This document shows, in pieces, positions 15,451 to 22,720 of a stretch of DNA of 27,222 nucleotides (positions within the stretch are counted from its first letter, which is position 1; each line of letters begins with the position of its first letter). Origin of the DNA: a virus; the IMG/VR virus record IMGVR_UViG_3300020169_000088, positions 1 to 27,222 of that record. One strand, 5' to 3'. The position numbers were made by a program, and so were the translations under genes. The notes beneath the pieces are model-generated. The model did no database searches, had not been told where the DNA came from, and saw only the letters and a list, made by a program, of their open reading frames with translations.

Positions 15451-16084
15451 CAACACACCCCTCAGTCAGGACCGCCCAAGACACAGGAGCCACGCCAGAC
15501 ATCTGACGATAGATATCCCGAGCTATTACGCCCGACTCTGGCTGCGCATCTTTAGATATACGTAGTGTACAGACACGGGCAAATGCTGCCAAAGAGCCAG
15601 TCCAGAACCATTCGGTCATCATGGACTGCGGGAGAACCATACGGGCTTGCTCCGGGGCCACACCTTTCTTCAGAAGATGATAGTACGCAGCCGTAGATGC
15701 CCGGATCACGTCTTCGTGGTAGGCGTTGCAGTAGCCCTGATCATCAACCACTCCTGTGCTGCCTTGCTTGGCATTCGCAGGTGCTCCCCGCCATTCCTCT
15801 GGTGCGTGGAATAGTGGGTCTTCGGAGACGTAGCGTCTGCTCACCTCGTTCTCAGTCAGGCCTTGCTTGTGCTTGAACAACTGCCGAGCCACAAAGATAG
15901 GTGCCTGTACCCTGAACGTCGCCGTTACGTGGCTGAAAGGCGTCCAGTGGTTGTGTCGGGCAAGGTAAGAAATCAGCTTGGTGTCACGCTCAGAAAACTC
16001 AGAAACTTCCTTAGCAAATGACACGCGAGCAGCATTAACAACGGTGAGGTCGTTACCCATACTATCTATGAGTTCAGCGTACAT
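15443..16084 (-). CDS. thyX: Flavin-dependent thymidylate synthase
   Basis: At 213 residues from ATG 16084 it is the normal ThyX size. The signature region reads KHKQGLTENEVSRRYV, a variant of the canonical RHRxxSxNExSxRY with Lys for Arg and one extra residue before NE; similar variants occur in marine phage ThyX. Upstream, NHWTPFSHVTATFRVQAPIFVARQ and downstream QARMVLPQSMMTEWFWTGSL are also typical. It methylates dUMP to dTMP using FAD and NADPH. The frame is open upstream to 16198, but that part overlaps glutaredoxin, so the internal ATG (11-base overlap) is chosen. Confidence 0.92.
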   Translation of the reverse strand: MYAELIDSMGNDLTVVNAARVSFAKEVSEFSERDTKLISYLARHNHWTPFSHVTATFRVQAPIFVARQLFKHKQGLTENEVSRRYVSEDPLFHAPEEWRGAPANAKQGSTGVVDDQGYCNAYHEDVIRASTAAYYHLLKKGVAPEQARMVLPQSMMTEWFWTGSLAAFARVCTLRISKDAQPESGVIARDIYRQMSGVAPVSWAVLTEGCVDD

Positions 16085-16298
16085 ATTTTTCGAACTCCTG
16101 ATAGCCGCCGATGTGATTTCCATCAACGAAGATTTGTGGGACTGTTTTGAGGTTTTCGATCTCAAACCAGTGCTTGAGGTCTGCATTAGATTTCGCATCT
16201 AGGTCTCGATAGGAGACTTTATCCGCTACTTCCCGTGCCAGCTTTCGAGACTTGCGACACCACGTACAGTTTTTGCGGCCAATGATAACAACATCCAT
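16074..16298 (-). CDS. Glutaredoxin
   Basis: This 74-residue protein has a dithiol active site CTWC (Cys11, Cys14), the cis-proline motif TVPQIF and the GGYQEF glutathione-binding end. It is as short as other phage glutaredoxins. It can reduce disulfides with glutathione and is a likely electron donor for the encoded ribonucleotide reductase. The start abuts the PhoH stop and the end overlaps thyX. Confidence 0.93.
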   Translation of the reverse strand: MDVVIIGRKNCTWCRKSRKLAREVADKVSYRDLDAKSNADLKHWFEIENLKTVPQIFVDGNHIGGYQEFEKYVR

Positions 16299-17053
16299 TA
16301 TAAATTCTCCTTATGAAAGGCGATCAGCCACTGCTTAGTGATGCCAGAGCGCACTACATCATCGAGCGTCAACGACACAGGTTCGCAACCAATGTCGTAC
16401 TTCTCAGCGATGCGGATGAGTTGGGATAGGCCGCTATCTTTGCGGTCGGATTGGGCGATGTCGCCGTCGATAACTAGCTGGGTCTCTTCCCCAATACGGG
16501 TGACCAGCATCTTTAGTTCTTCGATGTCGCAATTCTGTGCCTCATCGAGGATAACGAAGGCGTCCTTAAATGTTCGGCCCCGCATGGTTTCCAGCGGTGC
16601 CACTTCGATTTTCCCTGACTTAATCGCATGCTCAACATAGGATTTCCCAAGTCTTGCATTGAGTGGTTCGATCAGGGGGATCATCCACGGCATTGTTTTC
16701 TCTAGCTGGTCTCCGGGCAGGAAACCCATAGACCGCCCTACGGAAACCATAGGCCGACATAAGATGATCTGCTTGACCCTGCCCTCACGAAGCCAATCAG
16801 CGGCCATAACTGCAGGAATGTAGGACTTACCTGTACCTGCTGGACCGCTGACAACAACTTGCTGGTTATCCTTGATTGCCCGGATGAGCCTTAGCTGGCC
16901 GTCTGTTTTTGCCAATAGTGGGGTTGGTTGCTCTCTTGGCTTTGGGACTGCGTTTACTTGGAGGCGTTGCTCGCGCATCTGCCTGTGGTGATCCTTGGCT
17001 TGCTTCTTTCTCAGTCGCTTCTGGAGGCGTTGATCCGCCCTTGTATTCGCCAC
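16298..17053 (-). CDS. phoH: PhoH-like P-loop ATPase
   Basis: This 251-residue protein has Walker A GPAGTGKS (residues 70-77), Walker B AFVILDEAQN (about 165-174) and the PhoH-specific CRPMVSVGRSMGFLPGD and IDGDIAQSD segments. The basic N-terminal ~45 residues are predicted helical. PhoH is a frequent marine phage accessory gene; a role in RNA metabolism (fused to PIN nucleases in bacteria) is known, while a phosphate-starvation link is only proposed. The start is GTG at 17053, supported by GGAG nine bases upstream. The gene overlaps the zinc-ribbon protein by 188 bases in a different frame. Confidence 0.9.
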   Translation of the reverse strand: MANTRADQRLQKRLRKKQAKDHHRQMREQRLQVNAVPKPREQPTPLLAKTDGQLRLIRAIKDNQQVVVSGPAGTGKSYIPAVMAADWLREGRVKQIILCRPMVSVGRSMGFLPGDQLEKTMPWMIPLIEPLNARLGKSYVEHAIKSGKIEVAPLETMRGRTFKDAFVILDEAQNCDIEELKMLVTRIGEETQLVIDGDIAQSDRKDSGLSQLIRIAEKYDIGCEPVSLTLDDVVRSGITKQWLIAFHKENL

Positions 17054-17159
17054 AGATATAATCTCCGGGGGTGGTTATAGGTGAGGGATAGCGCTGGCAC
17101 CGCGAACCCATCACAGGGTGCGTCCGCCAGTAGTCGCAGGTTGAACATGAGGTTTTCAT
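16866..17159 (-). CDS. Zinc-ribbon-like small protein overlapping phoH
   Basis: This 97-residue protein begins MKTSCSTCDYWRTHPV at ATG 17159, which overlaps the DNA polymerase stop as TAATG. The first ~38 residues contain CxxC (CSTC), RCQRYP and YICGEY, a four-Cys arrangement likely to bind zinc. The rest is low-complexity Lys/Pro/Ala/Gly and lies entirely over the phoH 5' end in another frame. The N-terminal part looks real; the tail may simply be what the phoH sequence allows. The function is unknown. Confidence 0.6.
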   Translation of the reverse strand: MKTSCSTCDYWRTHPVMGSRCQRYPSPITTPGDYICGEYKGGSTPPEATEKEASQGSPQADARATPPSKRSPKAKRATNPTIGKNRRPAKAHPGNQG

Positions 17160-18943
17160 TAGTGAGTCTCCGACCATGACTTTCCGACGTTGAAGTCGGT
17201 GTCTAGTTGACAACGGAATTTGAAGTGATCCTGCACAACGCGCATGGCGTCTTGACAGGCTTGGCCTACGGCCTCTGCTTCTTCAGGAGGACAGGAGAGT
17301 TGGACCTCGTCGTGAACCCAAGCGTGGAACTGAACGTCGAGACCGCGCTCTTGGAACAGCCTGTCCATTTCTAGGAGCCACTGCTTACACACCAAGGCAC
17401 CAGCAGACTGAAGCAAAGTGTTCAGCGCTGCGTGAGGTGAGCGGATATGGAGTAGTCGATCATCAAGGCCTTTGAGGAATCCATCGCGGATAGACCTTGC
17501 AGTTACTGCGCCGGATACCTTGGCGATAGCGGGTATCTTTTCGAAAAACGTATCTTTCAAAGCCTTTCCGATTTTTGGTCCCTTCCCGATGATAGAGCCT
17601 ATCTTTCCGTTACCTGCGCCATAGAGGAGGGCGTAGATAAAGGTCTTCGCTTGGTCTCTACTTGGTAGACCCGCCGCGTGCTGGTTGGCTGTATGGATGT
17701 CACCGTTGAGAACGATGTCAGCGTACTGCCCTTCGTCATATCGAGCGCAGAAGTGTGCTAGGCAACGGAGTTCCAAGCCACTAGCATCAGAACCCACCAG
17801 TACACGATCAGGAGGGGCCACAAACAAGCCCCTACAGCGCTCCCCAAAAGGCGCACGGTTGCCCGGAATTTGTCCAAGATTTGGCTGTGAATGAGTCGCC
17901 CGGCCCGTGACCGCACCATTGGTAATGACACGTCCATGGATTTTTCCATTCTTCTTCACCTTTTTGAGCCAAGCCTGAGGGCCGTTGGCGAGTTGTCCGA
18001 GGCGTTTGTCCAGCGTGAAGTTCAATGCGAGTAGCTTGGCTTCAGGGTAGGGCAGCGCGTCGAGGATGGTTTCATCCACCTTCGGCTTGCCGCTGGCGGT
18101 CATCTCCTTGGGCTTCCAGCCGTGCAGGGTCATAAGGCGATCTGCGATATGGTCACGGCTGGACGGATTGAAGACGGCTTCCTTTGTCTTGTACGTCCAC
18201 TCACCCTTGACGTAGCCACGGGTTTTGTTGTTCGCCTTAGGCAGGAAGGGCGTCTTGATTTCCCACGGGGGGAAGGCGGCTTGGAGGCGTTCACGGACTT
18301 CGGCTTGTTCAGCCATTAAGTCACGCAACAGTTTTTCGGCGGATTGTTCGTCGAAACAAAAGCCAGTCCTCTCTTGCCTCGCCATAAGACGGGCAACGGA
18401 CTGCTCCAAGTCTAACGCTGATGCGGAATACTTCTGCGCCATGCAGTGTTCGTGCAGGGCCAAGGTGGTTTCTACGTCCTGTTGGGCATACGAAAACATT
18501 TCCTCAGAAAACTCATCGAAGCGACCTGAGTATTCGTCTTTGTGTTCCCCAATGCGGAGACCCCAAGCTTTCAGTGAGTGCGAACCAATGAGGTTCTTTG
18601 GGATGTAGTCCGGGTTTCCCTCAAGACGTGCAAAGTCTAGCTCCTTGAGGTGGCTCCAGATCAAACGGGTGTTGATCATGGTGTCCACGTCACGGGGGTC
18701 TTCTAGTCGATCCCACCAGCCCAAACATTTCTGGAGGGCTGGGAGGTCGAAGCCGAAGATGTTGTGTCCAATGAGGGACTTTGCCCCATACAATTCACGG
18801 GCCAGCGCCTCACACTCATGTGGTCGAGCGGCGAGACGTTCCCCGGTATCGAGGTTGATAGCGGTGATGATGAACAGGTCGTCTGGGTTAGATAATCCGT
18901 CCAGAAAGCCACGGGTTTCGATATCGAAGATGTATGAGTGCAT
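17159..18943 (-). CDS. DNA polymerase, family A (T7 gp5-like)
   Basis: At 594 residues it has an N-terminal 3'-5' exonuclease (DIE at residues 7-9, Asp66, YAQQD Asp156). The polymerase motifs are A (Asp386 in GSDASGLELR), B (Arg429, Lys433, Tyr437 in RDQAKTFIYALLYG) and C (His-Asp-Glu 544-546 in WVHDEVQL). Tyr437 matches T7 Tyr526. Between the last exonuclease aspartate and motif A it is 71 residues shorter than T7 (T7 D174 to D475), close to the 76-residue thioredoxin-binding insertion, so processivity probably does not use thioredoxin. It replicates the phage genome with the primase-helicase and SSB. Confidence 0.95.
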   Translation of the reverse strand: MHSYIFDIETRGFLDGLSNPDDLFIITAINLDTGERLAARPHECEALARELYGAKSLIGHNIFGFDLPALQKCLGWWDRLEDPRDVDTMINTRLIWSHLKELDFARLEGNPDYIPKNLIGSHSLKAWGLRIGEHKDEYSGRFDEFSEEMFSYAQQDVETTLALHEHCMAQKYSASALDLEQSVARLMARQERTGFCFDEQSAEKLLRDLMAEQAEVRERLQAAFPPWEIKTPFLPKANNKTRGYVKGEWTYKTKEAVFNPSSRDHIADRLMTLHGWKPKEMTASGKPKVDETILDALPYPEAKLLALNFTLDKRLGQLANGPQAWLKKVKKNGKIHGRVITNGAVTGRATHSQPNLGQIPGNRAPFGERCRGLFVAPPDRVLVGSDASGLELRCLAHFCARYDEGQYADIVLNGDIHTANQHAAGLPSRDQAKTFIYALLYGAGNGKIGSIIGKGPKIGKALKDTFFEKIPAIAKVSGAVTARSIRDGFLKGLDDRLLHIRSPHAALNTLLQSAGALVCKQWLLEMDRLFQERGLDVQFHAWVHDEVQLSCPPEEAEAVGQACQDAMRVVQDHFKFRCQLDTDFNVGKSWSETH

Positions 18944-18976
18944 TGTTACCTCGCTGGGTTAGTTGCGCTAGAGGGA

Positions 18977-19288
18977 CTATTTTTGGAATAGGATATCCAC
19001 GAAGTCTTCGTCGTGAATCCAATCGTGCAGATCGATGTATTTGTCTGCGAGTTGGTTGTAGGAGCGCTCTAACTCCACGTAATCCTCAGCCGCATCGAAC
19101 ATGTCTTGGTCGTACATCTCCCGAAGGCGGTCCAACTCAGCTTCAAGCTCGTTGGCCTCATCGTAGAGTTCCAAGTTGGCGTCGTCGGCGTCGCTGAGGC
19201 TCTGGCGGAGATCGTTGATGTCCTCCAGCATACTGAAGAAGGTGACACGGAGCGCGTCCATATCGTCGCTTTGGTAGTTGTAGTTCAT
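18977..19288 (-). CDS. Acidic coiled-coil hypothetical protein
   Basis: This 103-residue, strongly acidic protein is nearly all helical. Long heptad-like stretches run from LEDINDLRQSLSDADD through ELEAELDRLREMYDQDMFD to DYVELERSYNQLADKYID. I do not recognise a family. Acidic coiled-coil proteins between HTH and polymerase genes could be partners or DNA mimics, but there is no direct evidence. The 33 bases between it and the polymerase start contain no other gene. Confidence 0.65.
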   Translation of the reverse strand: MNYNYQSDDMDALRVTFFSMLEDINDLRQSLSDADDANLELYDEANELEAELDRLREMYDQDMFDAAEDYVELERSYNQLADKYIDLHDWIHDEDFVDILFQK

Positions 19289-19301
19289 TTTGTTTCGCTC
19301 C

Positions 19302-19508
19302 TCATTTCTCGATCAAATAGTAACGAGCGTATGACTGCCCCGTTACAGGGTGTGTCCGAGCGTGGGTCTGTACGTCGAAGCCAGCTACTCGAAGGCGATG
19401 CACTGCCTTAGTCGTTGAGCCGATGTTAAGGTCAAGCATGCCCTCGCGAGAGGATACTGAGCCTTGTTTGCGGAGGTACTTCAGCAGTCGGGATGTTTCG
19501 GGTGTCAT
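19302..19508 (-). CDS. Small helix-turn-helix protein (HTH_39-like)
   Basis: This 68-residue protein from ATG 19508 (GGAAG upstream) begins MTPETSRLLKYLRKQGSVSS. It has the winged helix pattern of short phage/plasmid HTH proteins: LLKYLRKQGSVSSREGMLDLNI, then STTKAVHRLRVAGFDV and a GQSYARYYL wing. It probably binds DNA, possibly to regulate replication-gene expression. A copy of the phage promoter motif lies 60 bases upstream inside the primase-helicase end. The longer open frame upstream overlaps the helicase gene and is not used. Confidence 0.7.
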   Translation of the reverse strand: MTPETSRLLKYLRKQGSVSSREGMLDLNIGSTTKAVHRLRVAGFDVQTHARTHPVTGQSYARYYLIEK

Positions 19509-19521
19509 AATTTTGCTTCCT

Positions 19522-21162
19522 CTAGAAGTCGTCGTTCGACGGATCATCAAACGATTTGGTTTCGGTAGGCGTATCACCGGAAATAAATTCCGAGAGACGC
19601 CCGGTGGTGGGGTCGTAGGTCAGTTGGCAGGTCACGCCCGTCAATCCCGCGTACCTATTTTTTAATACGCGGACCTTGGTGCGGTGCCGTTCAGCGGGGT
19701 CTTCCGCTTGCTGGTCACGCTCAAGTCCGAGGCACATGTCACTGAGCTGGGCGATGGCAGCAGAGCCACGCAGTTGCGCTAGTGTGACCATGCCGCCGTT
19801 TTCATGGGCGATACCGTCAGGGCGCTTGAGGTGGGAAACAACGATCATGCCGATGTCGAACCTAGACACGACCGTTCGAAGTCGGGTCATCAAAAGGTCG
19901 ATTAATTTGCGTTCGTCATTCGTCTCTGTGCCTGAAACCACAAGCGAAACGTGATCTAACACTATCCAGCCGCAGCCGTTGGAGGCCATGAACTTGATCT
20001 TGTCGATGATGTTGTCCACGTCGGACGAACCGAAGTGGTCGTAGAGCATCAGCCGTCCGTTTCCACAGGTGGCGTCGAAGGCTTCACGCTTGGTCTCATC
20101 GTCTACTTCAGTACCGTGGATATGCAGCGGCAGGTTACAGTGCGTCCCCATAAGGCCCAGCGCGGTACGCTTGACGCTCTCTTCTAGGAACAGACCGCCG
20201 ACCTTCTCGCCGTTACTCAGCAGGTGGTACATGATCTCGCGGGTAACCTGAGACTTGCCCATGCCTGAACCAGAGGTGATGGTAACGAGTTCACCTTTGC
20301 GCATGCCATAGGTAAGAGTGTTGAGGCCTTCCCATGGGTACGGGATGGTCTCAAAGTTCTCTACTTTGGTCACCTCATCCCACAGATCAGCAGCATCGAT
20401 GACGCCATCAGGTCGGTAAGGGTGGGCATCCCAGAAGCACTGGACCAGCTCTTTGGCCTTGCCGTTGACGATGGCCTCGTTGGAATCCTTCGACGGGAGG
20501 TCAGCGACGAACACCTTGCCGGGTTCGAGTAGAGGGGCCACGGTCTGCACAGCAGCACGGCCAGCATCGTCCATGTCGAAGGCCAACACGATTTTCTCAA
20601 AACTTTCGAGCCAAGTGAGTTCCTGTTGGATCACCTTGGCGGCACCTTGAGCGCCGCTTGGGAGGGACACACAGGGCCACCGACTGCCCATTGCCTGATA
20701 CGCAGACAGGGCATCGATCTCGCCTTCGGTTATCACCAACATCTTCCCACCTTCGCGGAACAACTGCTGCCCATAAAAGCCAGCGTGGTTGGGGTTGCCG
20801 ATGGAGCGGAACTGTTTGTCTTTTCCTCGTACCTTCTGAGCTACGATGTCTCCATCTTTACGATACGAGGCAACCTGCAGAGGCTCACCGGATGTGGTGC
20901 AAAAATAGCCAAACTTGCGGCAGGTATCCTCTGTGATTTTACGGGAGGGGAGCGAGCGAAACTCGCCTGTGAGAAATTCTTTGTTGGTCACTTGCTTACT
21001 CTCCTTCCGTTCAATGGGTCCGTCCTGCTTGCGGGTCTTTCCACAGGAAAAGCACGTTGTGCCTCCATCCGAATATACCGCTAGGGCATCAGACGATCCG
21101 CAATCTCCACAAGCCTCATGATAGATGAAGTGTGATTCTTCATGACTTTCTGACATGCTCAT
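19522..21162 (-). CDS. Primase-helicase (T7 gp4-like)
   Basis: At 546 residues it is close to T7 gp4 (566). In order it has a zinc-binding module (Cys18, Cys21, Cys37, Cys40), a TOPRIM primase core (ITEGEIDALSAYQ around Glu146; DMDDAG 196-201), a linker and a RecA-like helicase with Walker A SGSGMGKS (297-304), WIVLDHVSLVVSG and HLKRP motif regions. It unwinds DNA and makes primers at the fork. ATG at 21162 has GGAGG four bases upstream and overlaps the amidase-like gene by 23 bases. A promoter motif lies in its 3' end. Confidence 0.95.
   Translation of the reverse strand: MSMSESHEESHFIYHEACGDCGSSDALAVYSDGGTTCFSCGKTRKQDGPIERKESKQVTNKEFLTGEFRSLPSRKITEDTCRKFGYFCTTSGEPLQVASYRKDGDIVAQKVRGKDKQFRSIGNPNHAGFYGQQLFREGGKMLVITEGEIDALSAYQAMGSRWPCVSLPSGAQGAAKVIQQELTWLESFEKIVLAFDMDDAGRAAVQTVAPLLEPGKVFVADLPSKDSNEAIVNGKAKELVQCFWDAHPYRPDGVIDAADLWDEVTKVENFETIPYPWEGLNTLTYGMRKGELVTITSGSGMGKSQVTREIMYHLLSNGEKVGGLFLEESVKRTALGLMGTHCNLPLHIHGTEVDDETKREAFDATCGNGRLMLYDHFGSSDVDNIIDKIKFMASNGCGWIVLDHVSLVVSGTETNDERKLIDLLMTRLRTVVSRFDIGMIVVSHLKRPDGIAHENGGMVTLAQLRGSAAIAQLSDMCLGLERDQQAEDPAERHRTKVRVLKNRYAGLTGVTCQLTYDPTTGRLSEFISGDTPTETKSFDDPSNDDF
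19569..19589 (-). promoter_or_regulatory. Phage promoter motif inside the 3' end of the primase-helicase gene
   Basis: The minus strand carries TTTATTTCCGGTGATACGCC, identical over the 16-base core to the other copies. It is within helicase coding sequence (encoding FISGDTP) and 60 bases before the HTH gene, so it would drive the HTH, coiled-coil and polymerase genes. Internal promoters at this place exist in T7. Confidence 0.7.
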
Positions 21163-21595
21163 TCGCCTCCGTAGCCAATTCGATTAGGGGTTCATATCCC
21201 CCCGTCGTAGCTAGGAATTCGGGGGCAGAATGAATGGTCGCGTGGGGGTACTCCCGCGCCATCATTTCCATGAGGGTCAGGAAGTTTGCCTTTGCGAGTG
21301 GATCAAGAGTGTCCGGGTGCTTGCCATCCCAACCCAAAATGCCAACGCCCACCGAGGTCTCGTCGTATTGACCAAGGTGAGCGCCTACAGTTTGGTGATC
21401 GCGTGTCTCGGTGATGCCGCTGCGGGTCACACAGTAGTGGAAACCACACTGCAGATAACCTTTACGGCGAAACCAGCGGTCCATTTCGAGGGGGTTGTTG
21501 GGGGCTAGTCGGGAGTGGATGATGATGGCATCCGTCGCTTCCCGTTCGAGGGTCCACCGCTTGAGAAAAGTTTTGCTTGGCGTATCACCGTAAAT
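21140..21595 (-). CDS. T7 lysozyme-like protein, probably catalytically dead; unusual start
   Basis: The protein aligns with T7 gp3.5 (N-acetylmuramoyl-L-alanine amidase and RNA polymerase inhibitor): EREATDAIIIHS keeps the zinc His17, then RRKGYLQCGFHYCVTRSG and VGAHLGQYDETSVGVGILG. However Tyr46 is Phe (GFHY), and the C-terminal segment HSAPEFLATTGGYEP lacks the Lys128/Cys130 pair and apparently His122. No ATG, GTG or TTG occurs at the expected start; the frame opens right after the endonuclease TGA in the same frame. ATT at 21595, eight bases after GGAGG, would give 151 residues, equal to T7 lysozyme; ATG at 21484 would remove the first zinc ligand. A role limited to binding the RNA polymerase is plausible. 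Confidence 0.75.
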   Translation of the reverse strand: MYGDTPSKTFLKRWTLEREATDAIIIHSRLAPNNPLEMDRWFRRKGYLQCGFHYCVTRSGITETRDHQTVGAHLGQYDETSVGVGILGWDGKHPDTLDPLAKANFLTLMEMMAREYPHATIHSAPEFLATTGGYEPLIELATEANEHVRKS

Positions 21596-21599
21596 AAAT
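21579..21599 (-). promoter_or_regulatory. Phage promoter motif at the endonuclease/lysozyme junction
   Basis: The minus strand reads ATTTATTTACGGTGATACGC with the conserved core (A instead of C before CGGT). It begins at the endonuclease stop and covers the first codons of the lysozyme frame, so transcripts starting at its 3' end would carry the primase-helicase gene but not the lysozyme start. Confidence 0.7.
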
Positions 21600-22039
21600 C
21601 ATTCCTCCAGCCACTCTCTCGGCACAGGCTCATCTTTATGAAACTTGGCGTACAGAAATCCGTTCCGCTGACACCACATGGCGTAAGTAGTTTTGCTCTG
21701 TTTCGAGATGCGGGTGTTTGGGTTGTTGAATATGAATCGAATTTCAACCTCAGGGTTAGAGGCGCGAACGTGAAGGTGCTTCTGCCTGTCTACAGTCTGA
21801 AAGCGCCCCTTGGATTCCACGATAATTTGCTTGCCTGAACGGGTCGTGATGATGAAGTCAGGGGTGTAGGTTCGCTCCTTGGTGGGAGGGGTGTAGCGCA
21901 GCTTGATTTCTTCGTAGGAAAACGAAACGCCCAAGGCCGTTAAGCCGAGGGCGATGTCTAGTTCCAAACCTGAGCGATACCCTTCAGCCCTGCCGCGTCT
22001 GTCTCGCGCATGCTTATAAGCTTTTTTGGGTACGGCCAC
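21599..22039 (-). CDS. Endonuclease I (T7 gp3-like Holliday junction resolvase)
   Basis: At 146 residues it is close to T7 gp3 (149). The catalytic residues fit: Glu26 (RSGLELD), Asp61 (TYTPDF), Glu75 and Lys77 (VESKG). DRQKHLHVRASNPEVEIRFIF and the WCQRNGF region follow the family. It cuts branched DNA and helps degrade host DNA and resolve concatemers. The start is GTG at 22039, one base after the SSB stop; the open frame continues upstream to 22165 but only over SSB. It ends in WLEE just before an in-frame lysozyme homologue. Confidence 0.92.
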   Translation of the reverse strand: MAVPKKAYKHARDRRGRAEGYRSGLELDIALGLTALGVSFSYEEIKLRYTPPTKERTYTPDFIITTRSGKQIIVESKGRFQTVDRQKHLHVRASNPEVEIRFIFNNPNTRISKQSKTTYAMWCQRNGFLYAKFHKDEPVPREWLEE

Positions 22040-22040
22040 G

Positions 22041-22643
22041 CTAGAAGTCCGTATTATCGTCGTCAGCGTCACCAGCCGTGGCTGCTTCTGGCTCATTGGT
22101 AGCGTGGTCGGCATTAAAGCCTCCAACATACCCATCATCCACAGCATCGAAGCCGCCATCAGCATCCTCAGACGGACCTACGAGGTCGATGATCTGGACG
22201 GCCACCGGCTGTAGCGAGATGCCTTTATCTACCCCAGCGGTCCACTGGTAGACCTCTGCGCCGACGATGTACTCAGTACCACCCCATACTTGCTCATTGA
22301 TGACATTGTTTTGGGTGTCGTACTGTTTCGGCTTACGGTCCCAGACCTCACCTTTTTTGGTACGGACGTTTTTCACCTTACACATGAAAACGACCTGCCC
22401 AGTTCGTTCGCCTTCCGAGTCCTCCTCGAATTTCCAGAGGTTAGTTTTCGTTGGCTTTAGATCGTTGCCAGTCCACTCTTTGTAGAGTTTGGACAGCCGC
22501 TCCATGTGTGGTTTGGCGTCCTCCAGACTAAGACGAACATCAGCTTTATAAAGTCCCAGCTCTGTCGCGAATTTAAAATCGGGTTTGTTTAGAGAGGGGA
22601 AGACAGCAATGCCCCGGATGTTGAGGCGAGGTGCTTTTGCCAT
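22041..22643 (-). CDS. Single-stranded DNA-binding protein (gp2.5-like)
   Basis: This 200-residue protein has an OB-fold-like body (LNIRGIAVFPSLNKPDFKF, WKFEEDSEGERTGQVVF, GGTEYIVGAEVYQW) and a very acidic tail ending DADDDNTDF. T7 gp2.5 also ends in an acidic tail with a final aromatic residue, which contacts polymerase and helicase. It coats single-stranded DNA and coordinates the replisome. ATG at 22643 has AAGGA nine bases upstream, and a strong phage promoter motif lies 25 bases upstream. Confidence 0.9.
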   Translation of the reverse strand: MAKAPRLNIRGIAVFPSLNKPDFKFATELGLYKADVRLSLEDAKPHMERLSKLYKEWTGNDLKPTKTNLWKFEEDSEGERTGQVVFMCKVKNVRTKKGEVWDRKPKQYDTQNNVINEQVWGGTEYIVGAEVYQWTAGVDKGISLQPVAVQIIDLVGPSEDADGGFDAVDDGYVGGFNADHATNEPEAATAGDADDDNTDF

Positions 22644-22668
22644 AATGTTAAATCCTTTGGTTAGGGTT

Positions 22669-22690
22669 GGCGTATTACCGGAAATAAATA
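22669..22690 (-). promoter_or_regulatory. Phage promoter motif before SSB
   Basis: The minus strand carries TTATTTCCGGTAATACGCC in the non-coding gap between RNA polymerase and SSB, so it is free of coding constraint. It ends 25 bases before the SSB start, a normal leader length. The core is identical to the other copies apart from GGTAAT for GGTGAT. Confidence 0.75.
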
Positions 22691-22720
22691 AGGCGTGGTA
22701 ATCACGCTAGCAGGAATGAT

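Noticed and set aside
21505-21747. 80-codon minus-strand frame over the endonuclease/lysozyme junction
   Set aside because: It is out of frame with both recognised proteins and its translation shows no family features.
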